The position numbers were made by a program, and so were the translations under genes. Shown here in pieces: positions 32,726 through 44,795 of a stretch of DNA of 64,000 bases. The DNA comes from Hymenobacter crusticola. GTDB lineage: Bacteria > Bacteroidota > Bacteroidia > Cytophagales > Hymenobacteraceae. The notes beneath the pieces were generated by a model. The model was not told the DNA's origin, searched no databases, and saw only the letters and a list, made by a program, of their open reading frames with translations. Position 1 is the first letter of the stretch. The number at the start of each line of letters is the position of its first letter. Location of the stretch: positions 248,001 through 312,000 of the forward strand of contig NZ_MTSE01000005.1 of NCBI RefSeq assembly GCF_002154225.1, in the 5' to 3' direction.

Positions 32726-33412
32726 TTAAAAGCGCACGGCGGCAGCTACCTGCACCATCTGGTGCTTAAACTCCAGTACGTCAGAGCGCTGCCCGATCCC
32801 GATGTGGTTGAGCCCTTGCAGGTAGCGGGCATCCAGGCTGATGTGGTCGGTGATGTAAAACGACAGGCCTGCCGTTGCGCCAATGCTACGCTCCTCCGTG
32901 TCGTGCGTGATGGTGGTAGTAGCGCCATTGGTTCGCGCGGTGGCTTGCAGCAGTAAGTCAAATTGCGGCCCGGCGACGAAGGCTAGCTTCGGGAGCACCT
33001 TGTATTGCAAGAGCAAAGGCAGTGACAAATACCGTAGTCGGTACGTGGTAGCTGTGCTCGTCCTGGCCGCGCCCAACTGGGAAAACAAGTATTCCTGCTG
33101 CAAAGACAGCTTCGGAAGCAACGGTATTTGCAGGAAAAACCCCGCCACCGCGCCCGTCTTCCACGTCGTTTCGATGGGAGTCACGGGCTTTGGAAAGCCT
33201 TGGTTGAAGTTCATATTGGCGAAATTCACCCCTAGCTTGGCTCCAAACCGCACCGCCTTCTTTTCGGTCGGCGGCTCCTCACGAACAGATTGCCCCTGCG
33301 TGAACCCTGAGGCAGTAGCTGCTTGTGGGAAGAACCCACTGGCCAGAGCCAACCCTAGCATCAACTGCTTTTTATTTGGGCAGCCCCTTCCGAAACGTAG
33401 CGCGTTTTTCAT
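32726..33412 (-). CDS. PorT-like outer-membrane beta-barrel protein
   Basis: 228 residues with a signal peptide (LALASGFFPQAATASG). RFGAKLGVNFANMNFNQGF, LPKLSLQQEYLFSQLGA, YLSLPLLLQYKVLPKLAFVAGPQFDLLL and a final VQVAAAVRF strand give the small eight-strand barrel of the PorT/OmpW-like type frequent in Bacteroidota. The exact role is unknown. It is divergent from the prolyl oligopeptidase at 33585. Confidence 0.85.
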   Translation of the reverse strand: MKNALRFGRGCPNKKQLMLGLALASGFFPQAATASGFTQGQSVREEPPTEKKAVRFGAKLGVNFANMNFNQGFPKPVTPIETTWKTGAVAGFFLQIPLLPKLSLQQEYLFSQLGAARTSTATTYRLRYLSLPLLLQYKVLPKLAFVAGPQFDLLLQATARTNGATTTITHDTEERSIGATAGLSFYITDHISLDARYLQGLNHIGIGQRSDVLEFKHQMVQVAAAVRF

Positions 33413-33584
33413 TATTTCAAACCTAGGTGTGGCCTACTACCAACGAGGTGGGCCCTGGGTAAAGATAACAGCTAGCTGCGGCGTCCTATATTCAACTTCT
33501 CGCTTGAGTGGCTTTTGCCGTTATTATGTGCAACTTCCTTGCTTTAACCCAGACTTTACCTTGTCACCCTACACCACCAAATAC

Positions 33585-35720
33585 ATGAAAAGACGCTTTG
33601 TCGCGTTGGCGGCGCTGTTGCTGAGCAGCCAAGCCTACGCTCAGTACACCCAAACGGCGATTAAGCCACTGCCTTACCCAAAGGCCAAGAAGGTAGACAC
33701 CGTGACTACTTACTTCGGCACGAAAGTACCTGACCCCTATCGTTGGCTCGAAAACGACCAAGCCGCCGACACCAAAGCGTGGGTGCAGGAAGAAAACAAA
33801 GTGACCCAAGGTTACCTAGCCCAGATTCCGTACCGCGAGAACATCCGCAAGCGCCTCGAAACGCTGTGGAACTACGAAAAGTACGGGGCGCCTTTCAAAG
33901 AAGGCAAGTACACATACTTCTCCAAAAACACCGGCTTGCAGAGCCAGTCGGCCTTGTACCGGCAGGTAGGCAACGGGGCGCCTGAGCTGTTCCTAGATCC
34001 CAACACGTTCTCGAAAGACGGTACCACTTCGCTGGCTGGTATCGACTTCACCAAGGATGGCAGCATGGCCGCGTACCTGATTTCGGAAGGCGGCTCCGAT
34101 TGGCGCAAAGTCATCGTGCTGAAGACGGCGGATAAGGCCATGGTGGGCGACACGCTGAAGGACGTGAAGTTCTCGGGCATCGCCTGGAAAGGCAACGACG
34201 GCTTCTACTACAGCAGCTACGATAAGCCTAAGGTTGGCAGCCAACTCGCCGGGCTGACGCAGCACCACAAGCTGTATTATCATAAGCTAGGTACACCACA
34301 GAGTGCTGACAAGCTCATTTTCGGCGGCGAGCAAACACCCCGGCGTTACGTTGGCGCCTACCTAACCGAAGACCAGCGCTTCCTGGTGATTACGGCGGCT
34401 AACACCACAACCGGCAATGAGCTGTACGTGCAAGACCTAAGCAAGCCCGGCAGTGCCATCACGCAGGTGGTCGATAATTTTGACAGTGAAAATCAAGTGT
34501 TTAGCAATGTCAGCGGCAAGCTCTACCTCTTCACCAACCTGAACGCGCCCAACTTTCGGGTGGTGACCGTGGATGCAGCCAGCCCCAAGTCCGCCAACTG
34601 GAAAGACCTGATTCCGGAAACGAAGAACGTGCTGAGTGTGTCGACGGTCGGCGGAAAAATTTTCGCTAAATACCTGAAAGATGCCACGTCGCTGGTGGAG
34701 CAGTACGACATGAGCGGCAAGAAAGAGCGCACTGTCGAGCTGCCTTCCGTGGGCTCGGCTAGCGGCTTCGGTGGAAAAAAAGACGAGAAGGAGACGTATT
34801 ACACGTTTACGTCATACATCTACCCGCCTACCATCTTTAAGTACGACCTAGCTACCGGCAAGTCAACGGTGTTCAAGAAGCCTAACGTGCAGTTCGACCC
34901 GACCAAATTCGAGTCGAAGCAGGTGTTCTACACGTCGAAGGATGGTACCAAGATTCCGATGATCATCACCTACAAGAAAGGCTTGGCGATGAACGGCAAG
35001 AATCCCACGCTGCTCTACGCCTACGGCGGCTTCGGCGTGAGCGTGACACCTAGCTTCAGCACCTCCAACATTGTGCTGCTGGAAAATGGCGGCATCTACG
35101 CGGTGCCGAACCTGCGTGGCGGCGGCGAATACGGGGAAACCTGGCACCTGGCCGGCACTAAGCTCAAGAAGCAGAACGTGTTCGACGACTACCTAGCCGC
35201 CGCCGAGTACTTGGTAAAAAACAACTACACCTCAAAAGACTACCTAGCTATTTCGGGTGGCTCGAATGGCGGCCTGCTTGTGGGCGCCACCATGACCCAG
35301 CATCCCGAGATGTTCAAGGTGGCTTTCCCAGCGGTGGGCGTGATGGACATGCTTCGCTATAATAAGTTTACGGCCGGCGCCGGCTGGGCCTACGACTACG
35401 GCACCGCCGAAGACTCCAAGGAGATGTTTGAGTACCTCTACAAGTACTCACCCTACCACGCCATCAAGCCGGCCTCCTACCCCGCCACCCTCGTCACCAC
35501 CGCCGACCACGACGACCGGGTGGTGCCTGCACACTCCTTCAAGTTCGGCACGCGCTTGCAGGAAAGCCAACAGGGCGCCGCGCCGGTGCTCATCCGCATC
35601 GAAACCAAAGCGGGCCACGGAGCCGGCCGCTCCACGGCACAGGTTATCGGCGAGCAGACGGATAAATGGGCCTTCATGTTTTATAACATGGGCGTGAAGT
35701 ACCCAGCCGCTACTAACTAA
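33585..35720 (+). CDS. Prolyl oligopeptidase family serine peptidase (S9A), secreted
   Basis: 711 residues from the Met at 33585, where a Sec signal begins (MKRRFVALAALLLSSQAYAQ); the open frame continues upstream only because it overlaps the barrel gene on the other strand. Propeller half begins TYFGTKVPDPYRWLEN; hydrolase half has YAYGGFGVS, NLRGGGEYGETWH, Ser ~560 in SGGSNGG, Asp ~644 in DHDDRVVPAHS and His ~678 in AGHGAGRS. Strongly similar to the lipoprotein version at 13506 along the whole length, so they are paralogues. It is followed by a 25-bp hairpin. Confidence 0.95.
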   Translation: MKRRFVALAALLLSSQAYAQYTQTAIKPLPYPKAKKVDTVTTYFGTKVPDPYRWLENDQAADTKAWVQEENKVTQGYLAQIPYRENIRKRLETLWNYEKYGAPFKEGKYTYFSKNTGLQSQSALYRQVGNGAPELFLDPNTFSKDGTTSLAGIDFTKDGSMAAYLISEGGSDWRKVIVLKTADKAMVGDTLKDVKFSGIAWKGNDGFYYSSYDKPKVGSQLAGLTQHHKLYYHKLGTPQSADKLIFGGEQTPRRYVGAYLTEDQRFLVITAANTTTGNELYVQDLSKPGSAITQVVDNFDSENQVFSNVSGKLYLFTNLNAPNFRVVTVDAASPKSANWKDLIPETKNVLSVSTVGGKIFAKYLKDATSLVEQYDMSGKKERTVELPSVGSASGFGGKKDEKETYYTFTSYIYPPTIFKYDLATGKSTVFKKPNVQFDPTKFESKQVFYTSKDGTKIPMIITYKKGLAMNGKNPTLLYAYGGFGVSVTPSFSTSNIVLLENGGIYAVPNLRGGGEYGETWHLAGTKLKKQNVFDDYLAAAEYLVKNNYTSKDYLAISGGSNGGLLVGATMTQHPEMFKVAFPAVGVMDMLRYNKFTAGAGWAYDYGTAEDSKEMFEYLYKYSPYHAIKPASYPATLVTTADHDDRVVPAHSFKFGTRLQESQQGAAPVLIRIETKAGHGAGRSTAQVIGEQTDKWAFMFYNMGVKYPAATN

Positions 35721-35733
35721 AGCCCACTCTCGC

Positions 35734-35791
35734 TATCGTCTACACACAACGGGCTGGCTCTTTCGGGCCAGCCCGTTGTGTGTAGACGATA
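35734..35791. terminator. 25-bp perfect hairpin terminator
   Basis: Arms 35734-35758 and 35767-35791 pair exactly (core ACACAACGGGCTGGC) with loop TCTTTCGG, between the oligopeptidase and the converging OpgC-like gene. Confidence 0.85.
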
Positions 35792-35826
35792 CTTCTGAAA
35801 AGGTAGGCAAGGCGGGTTACCGGGAG

Positions 35827-37023
35827 CTACGCAACCTCTCTTATCTTCTCTGGCTCTATTGCGCGCAAGCTTCTGTTGATTAGCGCAACGCGGTATTTCT
35901 CGTTCAGTAGAAATGGTGCTAGGAAAAGGGCCGGAATTATTACAAAAAATACCAAAGCCGTTTCTAGCGGATAGAACTTGAACTCGTTATACACATCAAT
36001 AGAGGATTCTTTGTTCAAGTAATACAAAATCGGCATAAAGACAATTATCAGTGCAATATGCAGTGTGAATACTTCCAGCGAGTTACGACCTAGGTAGCAG
36101 ATCGGCCTAGAAGCAAACCAGTTTCCCTTTTTTGAGGCAATAAAAGTAAGCGTATAGCAGAGCGCCAAGAAATTTAATAAGCGCAAAGGACCTAGGTTTG
36201 CCTTATCCGTCAGGTATTCAAGATTAATTCCAGCTATTTCTACGTGCGCATTCTTTAACCCAAAGAACAACACACTAACACAAATAGCCAGCCCGAATAA
36301 ATATTTGTTACGCTGCCATTCTTTCGTTTTGCCATGGTAAAACAAAAAACCAGACACCAATCCTATAACAAACAAAAACTGCCAGCACAACAAATTAAAA
36401 TACCTCATCTTAAGCAACGGGCTTTGTATTATGTTGTCTAAGAACGGGTAAAAAGAACTTGCACTGCCTACTACGTACAGCAAAAAAGACACAAGTAATA
36501 CAAGCCACATAGCCTTCTTCTGCAACGACTTGACCAGGAACGGTACAAACAGAATGAATACGGCGTACATCGGCAGAATATCCAGATACGTAGGCTGATA
36601 GAGCAATAACAACCCCAGAACGATGGCCTTGGCTGGCTCCGCGAAGAAGAAGGGATAGGTACTCATCCAGTACCGCGTCATCCAGTCGCTGGAAACGAAA
36701 AACGTAAAGGCAAGTACCATTGCAAAAGCAAACAGCAACAGTAGAATGTGATTGGTGTATATTTTTTGCACTCTACGAAATGATGTATCGAGCACAAAGG
36801 CATTTCCTTTTTCCAAAAACTTGTACGTGTAAATAAGTCCAGCCGTCAGGCCAGACAAAAACACAAATCCTTCTGCTCCTGATACCCAGCCAAAGAACTC
36901 GTATGTAAATCGCTTTATGATGTTATTGTAAGCTAGCGCGTGGTCTATTGTTATCAGAATCAAAAGAATTCCTCTGAAAAAATCCAGCTGATGACTTCTC
37001 TCTAGTTTAGATGTAGTTTTCAT
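35827..37023 (-). CDS. OpgC-like membrane acyltransferase
   Basis: 398 residues from the Met at 37023 (MKTTSKLERSHQLDFFRG). Ten or so membrane helices. The first block SHQLDFFRGILLILITIDHALAYN and the FFGWVSGAEGFVFLSGLTAGLIYTYKF loop are the signature of OpgC, which adds succinyl groups to periplasmic glucans; related acyltransferases share the fold. No opgG/H genes are nearby, so the substrate is unknown. AT-richer than the surrounding genes. The open frame upstream of 37023 (13 codons) is not used. Confidence 0.82.
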   Translation of the reverse strand: MKTTSKLERSHQLDFFRGILLILITIDHALAYNNIIKRFTYEFFGWVSGAEGFVFLSGLTAGLIYTYKFLEKGNAFVLDTSFRRVQKIYTNHILLLLFAFAMVLAFTFFVSSDWMTRYWMSTYPFFFAEPAKAIVLGLLLLYQPTYLDILPMYAVFILFVPFLVKSLQKKAMWLVLLVSFLLYVVGSASSFYPFLDNIIQSPLLKMRYFNLLCWQFLFVIGLVSGFLFYHGKTKEWQRNKYLFGLAICVSVLFFGLKNAHVEIAGINLEYLTDKANLGPLRLLNFLALCYTLTFIASKKGNWFASRPICYLGRNSLEVFTLHIALIIVFMPILYYLNKESSIDVYNEFKFYPLETALVFFVIIPALFLAPFLLNEKYRVALINRSLRAIEPEKIREVA

Positions 37024-37594
37024 GTAAGTTCGCTTAGTAGGTGTGTTAGTCCCGGAGCCCAAACGCAGATAAATAGTGCGTGCTCGTTCGTGTATACTGT
37101 AGCAAGTGCATAGGTATTTCTTCTCGCTTCAATTTTAAGCGAGTATGGCGCAGTAACTAATTGCCTGTACTGCCATTGGCATCTATTATATTTTATAGAT
37201 GAATACCAGTACTGTAAAGGCAATAAATTTCCTTTCACTGTTTCAGCGTGTTTTTATCATGCCGTACTATTTAGGTGTTAAAGAATTAGTATATACCTCT
37301 TGCGCTGCCTAGCTTACACGCTGGCGTAGTTCTACTTGACTGATTTAGCCAACCTGCTTCTACTCTGCTCCACATATTGTTGCACGTTGGTAGCCTGCGC
37401 TTGTTTCGTGCCTGCCAGAACCTTTTGTTAGCAGCCTCCCCCTTACTTCGCTTCAAATGTAAATAATAAATCCAATAATCATAATATTTAAATATTATAT
37501 TTCATATAAACATAGTTAAATTACTATGTTTAGTCCACAGTTTTTCCTCGTAAAGTTCTACAAGTGCGCATCTTAGATTTACCCGTAAGATTAC
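37024..37594. other. AT-rich intergenic region
   Basis: 571 bases between divergent genes, with no supportable gene. It includes a small inverted pair AAACATAG / CTATGTTT at 37508-37531 in an A/T run. Nothing else recognised. Confidence 0.5.
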
Positions 37595-38041
37595 ATGCTT
37601 AGTCCCTCCGGTACCCGCAAAGCGCGTCGTCAATTCGTTCACCGCCGCCTCCAGATGCGCTTGCGCATGTTCGCGCTGGTATTTCTGGTTATGCTCAGCA
37701 TCGTGACCTACGATTTGGTGAAGTTCGATACGCAGGTACCGCCCGCTATTGGCGCGGGGCTGGGTGGCCTTGTGGTTGGGATGCTGCTGGCGCGCATTGC
37801 CAATATCAAATGGCATGAAGAAGCCAGCCAAGTAGTAGCCAAAATGGATAAGCTAGGTATCCTGGTGTTGGTGTGCTACCTAGCGTTTGCCTTTTCCCGG
37901 CGCTGGATCCTCGGGCACTGGTTTGCTGGTACGGAGCTCTCGGTCGTTGCCATGAGCTTCACGGCGGGCGTCATGCTCGGCCGCCTGGTCTTTATGCGCC
38001 GCGAAATCATTCGCATACTCAAGAGTCAGCAGAAGTACTGA
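37595..38041 (+). CDS. Small multi-pass membrane protein, unknown
   Basis: 148 residues. A basic start (GTRKARRQFVHRRLQMRLRM) precedes four predicted helices (ALVFLVMLSIVTYDLV, GAGLGGLVVGMLLARI, LGILVLVCYLAFAF, LSVVAMSFTAGVMLGRLVFM). No family is recognised. A start at the internal Met of MRLRMFALVF is possible. It stands alone after an AT-rich gap. Confidence 0.6.
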   Translation: MLSPSGTRKARRQFVHRRLQMRLRMFALVFLVMLSIVTYDLVKFDTQVPPAIGAGLGGLVVGMLLARIANIKWHEEASQVVAKMDKLGILVLVCYLAFAFSRRWILGHWFAGTELSVVAMSFTAGVMLGRLVFMRREIIRILKSQQKY

Positions 38042-38447
38042 GCAGCGCCACGCGCTTGCCGACAGTTTGCCTAGCCACCCCTTCTCCATTTTGAGCTAGG
38101 CTATTCTTGCTAGCCTATTAGTACTCCCTGCTCAGCGCACAACTAGCAGGCATTACAACCTGTCGAATTGCTGTCAGGTATTTCGGCCAGTTCGCTGAGT
38201 TCTACAAAGCATACCTCCTGCCAAGGCAGCTCTAGTCACTGTGAAGAAGTGGCTCGCGGAGTTCAGCAGAACCGGCCAGCTAGGCAATTCTTTCCTTTTG
38301 CTAGCTGCTTCGCTGGCTCAAAACGGCAAGCTTCTGACCAACACAATTTTGGCTTCATGAGAAATTCACAAATCTGTCAAATCCAGTTGCCGGGGTAACT
38401 GCGTAGCTCCTGAGCACCTTGATTTTTTCACATTAAAACCAGATTAA
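38042..38447. other. Intergenic region, nothing recognised
   Basis: 406 bases before the DUF4394 gene. Contains GC-poor stretches and a few CTAG-type sites but no convincing gene, repeat or terminator. Confidence 0.4.
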
Positions 38448-39953
38448 ATGAAAAATCTTTTTCGCCTCAGAAAGCTAGCTTTCTTCGCTGCACTTTTCTT
38501 CGCGCTAACGAGCTGCGATGACGACGGCGATTTCCCGGGCTACAATGGCAGCCTCGACGTGCCCTTCTATGCATTGGAAGATGGCGTGCGCCTGACGGCT
38601 TTTTCGGCGGGCAATCCACAGACGCCGGCTAGCGCTGCTGCCATCACAGGCTTGCAAACCGGCGAAACCATTCTAGCCATTGACTTCCGCCCGGCTACGG
38701 GCCAGCTCTATGGCCTAGGTAGCACGAGCCGCTTGTATGTACTCGACCCGAAAACAGGTGCGGCCCGCCCAGTAGGCGCGGGTCCCTTTACCCCAGCCTT
38801 GGCGGGCACCCTCGCTGGCTTCGACTTCAACCCTACCGTTGACCGTATCCGCTTGGTAACGAGCACTGGCCAGAATCTGCGCCTCAACCCCGAAACAGGC
38901 ACTGTAGCAGCTACCGATGGCAACATCAACGGCGCTGCGGGGGCAAGCATCACTGCTGTTGCCTACACCGGCAATGTGTCGGGGTCTACCACGACTACGC
39001 TCTACGACATTGATGCCACCTCGCAAAAGCTCTACAAGCAAATGCCGCCCAACGACGGCACGCTGGTAGAAGTTGGCTCGCTGAACCTAGCTATTTCCGG
39101 CGACGGTGGCTTTGATATTGCGCCCGACACCGATAAGGCGCTTGCTCTTTATAACGTAGGGGGAAAGGCGACGCTCTTCTCCGTGGACCTAGCGACGGGC
39201 AAGGCGAGCATCATTTCCGTGTACAACAAAGCGTACACCGGCATTGCCATCCCGACGCAGCCAGTAGCTTACGCCGTTAGCGCGACCAACAACCTGCTGA
39301 TCTTCAATCCTGAGAAGCCTGCCACAGCTATTGCTAAGCCTATCACGGGCCTAGCTTCTGGCGAAACCATCGTCGGCATCGACTTCCGCCCCGTAAATGG
39401 CCAGCTGTACGCCGTGAGCAGCAACAGCCGCGTGCTTACCCTCAACACGTCGTCGGGGGCGGCGGCCGTGGTGGCCACGCTGAGCACACCGCTGGTGGGC
39501 ACCTCTTTCGGCGTCGACTTCAACCCTACCGTTGACCGCATCCGCATTGTGAGCAACACCGGCCAAAACCTGCGCGTGAACCCCGCCGACGGCGTAACCA
39601 CCGTCGATGGCGCTCTGAACCCCGGCACCCCGGCCGTGACGGGCGCAGCTTATACCAACAACTTTGCGGGCGCCACCAGCACGACCTTGTATGACCTCGA
39701 CGTGAACACCGACAAGCTCTACACCCAGAACCCGCCGAACAACGGCACGCTGGTGGAAGTAGGCAACCTAGGGGTGAACGTGGAAGCCGCTACGGGCTTC
39801 GACATCGGTGGCGCCAGCGGTACGCCGTATGCGCTGCTCACGTCGGGTGGCAGCACCAAGCTTTACCGCATTAATCTTAACACCGGCGCGGCCACGGCCG
39901 TCGGTGACTTCAACGCCTCAGCCACCGGTTTTGCCCTAGGCCTAGGTTTTTAA
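38448..39953 (+). CDS. DUF4394 lipoprotein, two tandem domains
   Basis: 501 residues. The LTSC lipobox gives lipidation at Cys23. Two DUF4394 units of ~230 residues follow each other. In the first are ILAIDFRPATGQLYGLGSTSRLYVLDP and FDFNPTVDRIRLVTSTGQNLRLNPETG; the second repeats both (IVGIDFRPVNGQLYAVSSNSR, VDFNPTVDRIRIVSNTGQNLRVNP). The units are beta-propeller-like and presumed to face the periplasm or surface; function unknown. A terminator follows at 39979. Confidence 0.9.
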   Translation: MKNLFRLRKLAFFAALFFALTSCDDDGDFPGYNGSLDVPFYALEDGVRLTAFSAGNPQTPASAAAITGLQTGETILAIDFRPATGQLYGLGSTSRLYVLDPKTGAARPVGAGPFTPALAGTLAGFDFNPTVDRIRLVTSTGQNLRLNPETGTVAATDGNINGAAGASITAVAYTGNVSGSTTTTLYDIDATSQKLYKQMPPNDGTLVEVGSLNLAISGDGGFDIAPDTDKALALYNVGGKATLFSVDLATGKASIISVYNKAYTGIAIPTQPVAYAVSATNNLLIFNPEKPATAIAKPITGLASGETIVGIDFRPVNGQLYAVSSNSRVLTLNTSSGAAAVVATLSTPLVGTSFGVDFNPTVDRIRIVSNTGQNLRVNPADGVTTVDGALNPGTPAVTGAAYTNNFAGATSTTLYDLDVNTDKLYTQNPPNNGTLVEVGNLGVNVEAATGFDIGGASGTPYALLTSGGSTKLYRINLNTGAATAVGDFNASATGFALGLGF

Positions 39954-39978
39954 ACCGTAGACCGAGAGCGTAATACCC

Positions 39979-40015
39979 AAAAGCGCTGTAGCTAGTCAGC
40001 TGCGGCGCTTTTTTG
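39979..40015 (+). terminator. Terminator after DUF4394 gene
   Basis: AAAAGCGC / GCGCTTTT stem with an inner pairing of TAGCT / AGCT, followed by TTTT, 26 bases after the stop. Confidence 0.7.
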
Positions 40016-40055
40016 TGGTGTTCCAAGTCTTCCAAGTCTTTCGTTAACCGACGAC

Positions 40056-40490
40056 CTAGGCCTCAACGGGCATCTCCGTCGTAATAGCAATCCGGTTCCA
40101 AGCATTAATCACCACAATGGCCATAATGGCTTGTGCCAACGTGTGCTCATCGAATACCGCAGCGGCTTGTGCATACGCAGCATCCGACACGTGGTGCTGG
40201 CCAATGAGCGTCACTTCTTCCGTGAGGGCAAGCAGGGCGCACTCTTCGGGCGTAAACAGGGTGGTTTCGCGCCAGGCCGATACGAGGTACAGGCGCTGTT
40301 CGGTCTCGCCCATTTTGCGGGCGTCGCGGGTGTGCATGTTGAGGCAGAAGGCACAGCCGTTGAGCTGCGAAGCCCGCACTTTAATGAGTTCCCTCTGGAT
40401 GGCCGTGAGCTTGCTCGTGCTCAGGTATTTCTCCAGAGCGAACATGGCTTTGTAGCCCTCAGGATCGATTTGCTGCAGGTTGAGTCGCAT
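40056..40490 (-). CDS. AhpD-like carboxymuconolactone decarboxylase-family protein
   Basis: 144 residues with IKVRASQLNGCAFCLNMHTRDARKMGE, the Cys-x-x-Cys/His signature of AhpD-type peroxidase partners, then LYLVSAWRETTLFTPEECALLALTEEVTLI. Such proteins carry out thiol-based reduction of hydroperoxides or are related decarboxylases. No AhpC neighbour is visible. Ends with a short tail; no signal peptide. Confidence 0.9.
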   Translation of the reverse strand: MRLNLQQIDPEGYKAMFALEKYLSTSKLTAIQRELIKVRASQLNGCAFCLNMHTRDARKMGETEQRLYLVSAWRETTLFTPEECALLALTEEVTLIGQHHVSDAAYAQAAAVFDEHTLAQAIMAIVVINAWNRIAITTEMPVEA

Positions 40491-40611
40491 CGTCGTGGTG
40501 TTTTTGGGGTTGATGATGCGACAAAGGTCCGCCCCGCCACGCAGGAAAAACTTAATCTAGTTCAAGAAAGCGCGGAGGCTGACAGGCTTGTTAGTCAAGT
40601 ACCTAGAGTTG

Positions 40612-40884
40612 TTAGGCTAGGTTCATATGATAGCCTGGCTTATACTCTTCGTAGTCATGCATCACTTGCCGTAAGATGCCCATGTCTTTGGGACACGTCT
40701 GCTCAAACTCTTGCCAGTTCGTGAATGTCAGTTGCGGTGGCATTTGCACCACCGCCACAATGCAGTCCCAGAAGGCATCCCAACTTGCCCAACCCACGGC
40801 ATACCACTCTGGGAAACCTAGCTCGCGCTTCACTAGCTCGTGAAAGGCGGGTTTGCTGGTGATACCGCGCAGGTCGATGGTCAT
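40612..40884 (-). CDS. Barstar-like ribonuclease inhibitor
   Basis: 90 residues. The barstar pattern is visible: IDLRGITSKPAFHELVKRELGFPEWYAVGWASWDAFWDCIVAVVQMP, with the N-terminal strand, helix and the W-DAFWDCL-like helix that contacts barnase. The C-terminus is a little long. No barnase-type RNase gene is next to it in the visible sequence, so it may guard against an RNase encoded elsewhere or delivered by a neighbour cell. Confidence 0.8.
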   Translation of the reverse strand: MTIDLRGITSKPAFHELVKRELGFPEWYAVGWASWDAFWDCIVAVVQMPPQLTFTNWQEFEQTCPKDMGILRQVMHDYEEYKPGYHMNLA

Positions 40885-41078
40885 AGGCTACTGAATAATA
40901 CAAGTAATAGGGATTACAAAGCTGACTGAGCACAGGAAACATTCATAATTCTTAAGCGATATAATTAGGATGGTAGCTTCATTAAGTACATTTCTATAGT
41001 TAGTAATAAAATAATATAATTTATCAATAATTCATCAATTCTTCAACTAGTTTTGCACAGAATACACTCTTATATATC

Positions 41079-41705
41079 ATGCAAAAACTAGTCTTCACTA
41101 TTTTCCTAGCTGCCAGCGTATCAACTACAATGGCTCAACAAGTACATCTAGGTATCAAAGCTGGTCCTTCGTATACTAAGCTTAATGGAGTAGATCACGC
41201 CCAAATTACCTCCGCTAGCAATGCCTACCGAGTGGGCTTTCACGGCGGAGTGACAGCAGAGGCGAGCATTATTAATAAACTTTCGTTAGAAGCAGAATTA
41301 CTGTACTCGCAAAAAGGAGCTCAGAATAAGATTGCCCCCAAAATAAAAACGATTTTTTCCTACCTCGATCTGCCTATTCTGGCAAAAATTTCAACCGGTT
41401 CAACTGGTGCTTTCTTCGAAGCTGGTCCTCAGTTCGGCTATACAATCCAAGTAGTTTCTAAGTGGTACGGCACTAGGTACAAAGAGAGGGATCTGTATGA
41501 GAAATTTGATATAGGTTATGTAGCTGGTTTAGGATATCAGCTCGCTAGTGGGCCCCGAATTGGATTTCGCTATAATGGAGGAATTACACGGATGAATAAG
41601 CCTGCCATTTCCGACGGCAAAATCTACGCAACTGAAGATATGCGTAATAACGCGTTCCAGTTATATGTAGGTTATGTATTTGGTAAACGTCAAGCTGTAC
41701 AATAG
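41079..41705 (+). CDS. PorT-like outer-membrane beta-barrel protein
   Basis: 208 residues with a signal peptide (to STTMAQ). VHLGIKAGPSYTKLNGVD, NKLSLEAELLYSQKGAQNK, YLDLPILAKISTGSTGAFFEAGPQFGY and a terminal FQLYVGYVFG are the same barrel type as the gene at 32726, in a different branch. It is AT-richer than average. The AT-rich region before it carries TAGTTTTG at 41048-41055, a match to the -7 element TAnnTTTG, but no clear -33 TTG. Confidence 0.85.
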   Translation: MQKLVFTIFLAASVSTTMAQQVHLGIKAGPSYTKLNGVDHAQITSASNAYRVGFHGGVTAEASIINKLSLEAELLYSQKGAQNKIAPKIKTIFSYLDLPILAKISTGSTGAFFEAGPQFGYTIQVVSKWYGTRYKERDLYEKFDIGYVAGLGYQLASGPRIGFRYNGGITRMNKPAISDGKIYATEDMRNNAFQLYVGYVFGKRQAVQ

Positions 41706-41720
41706 CTTATAATCTAGTTA

Positions 41721-41781
41721 AGCCAAGTGCCATGGAATAGGCTTACCTGAGTGAGCCCATTTCATAGCACTTGGCTTTTTT
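41721..41781 (+). terminator. Terminator after barrel gene
   Basis: AGCCAAGTGC at 41721 pairs with GCACTTGGCT at 41767-41776, with a 36-base loop and T-run to 41781. Confidence 0.65.
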
Positions 41782-41986
41782 CAAGCTGGCTATACAATTC
41801 CTATTGTAAATTACAGATGGTACTTATGTCTTTGTTAGCAGCAGAAACACAAGACATAACGTCTTCTTTCACTAAAATCTCATTACCTATTCCAGCCAAA
41901 ACGTCACAAAAAGCTCTTCTGCACCTCATTTGCTATGTCCCTCGTAGAACTTCTTAACCCGAGGTATCTACCAACGACGAAGCAAA

Positions 41987-44602
<2,616 letters not shown>

Positions 44603-44624
44603 GACCTAGCTTTTTGTGATTGGT

Positions 44625-44670
44625 AAACAGAACAGCCCCGCTGACCTAGGTCGGCGGGGCTGTTCTGTTT
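44625..44670 (+). terminator. Rho-independent terminator of clpB
   Basis: 17-bp stem AAACAGAACAGCCCCGC / GCGGGGCTGTTCTGTTT; the loop itself contains the ACCTAGGT octamer. Confidence 0.85.
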
Positions 44671-44795
44671 CCTGGGGAGTCAATCTACAAAGCGGCTTTA
44701 GCTTTTTCTTCAGCTTCCTAGCTTTGCATTCATTAGTTGAACAACGTAGCTATTGCACTGGTGGGGCTACTGCTGATGTCCTACTACCCGGTGTA

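Noticed and set aside
32883..33584. Long upstream extension of the second prolyl oligopeptidase
   Set aside because: It overlaps the barrel gene on the other strand, and the clear signal peptide starts at 33585.
38168..38398. 76-codon frame before the DUF4394 gene
   Set aside because: Cys/Ser/Gln-rich with no fold or signal; likely chance.
41751..41957. 68-codon frame between the barrel gene and clpB
   Set aside because: It begins inside the terminator of the barrel gene and has no motif.
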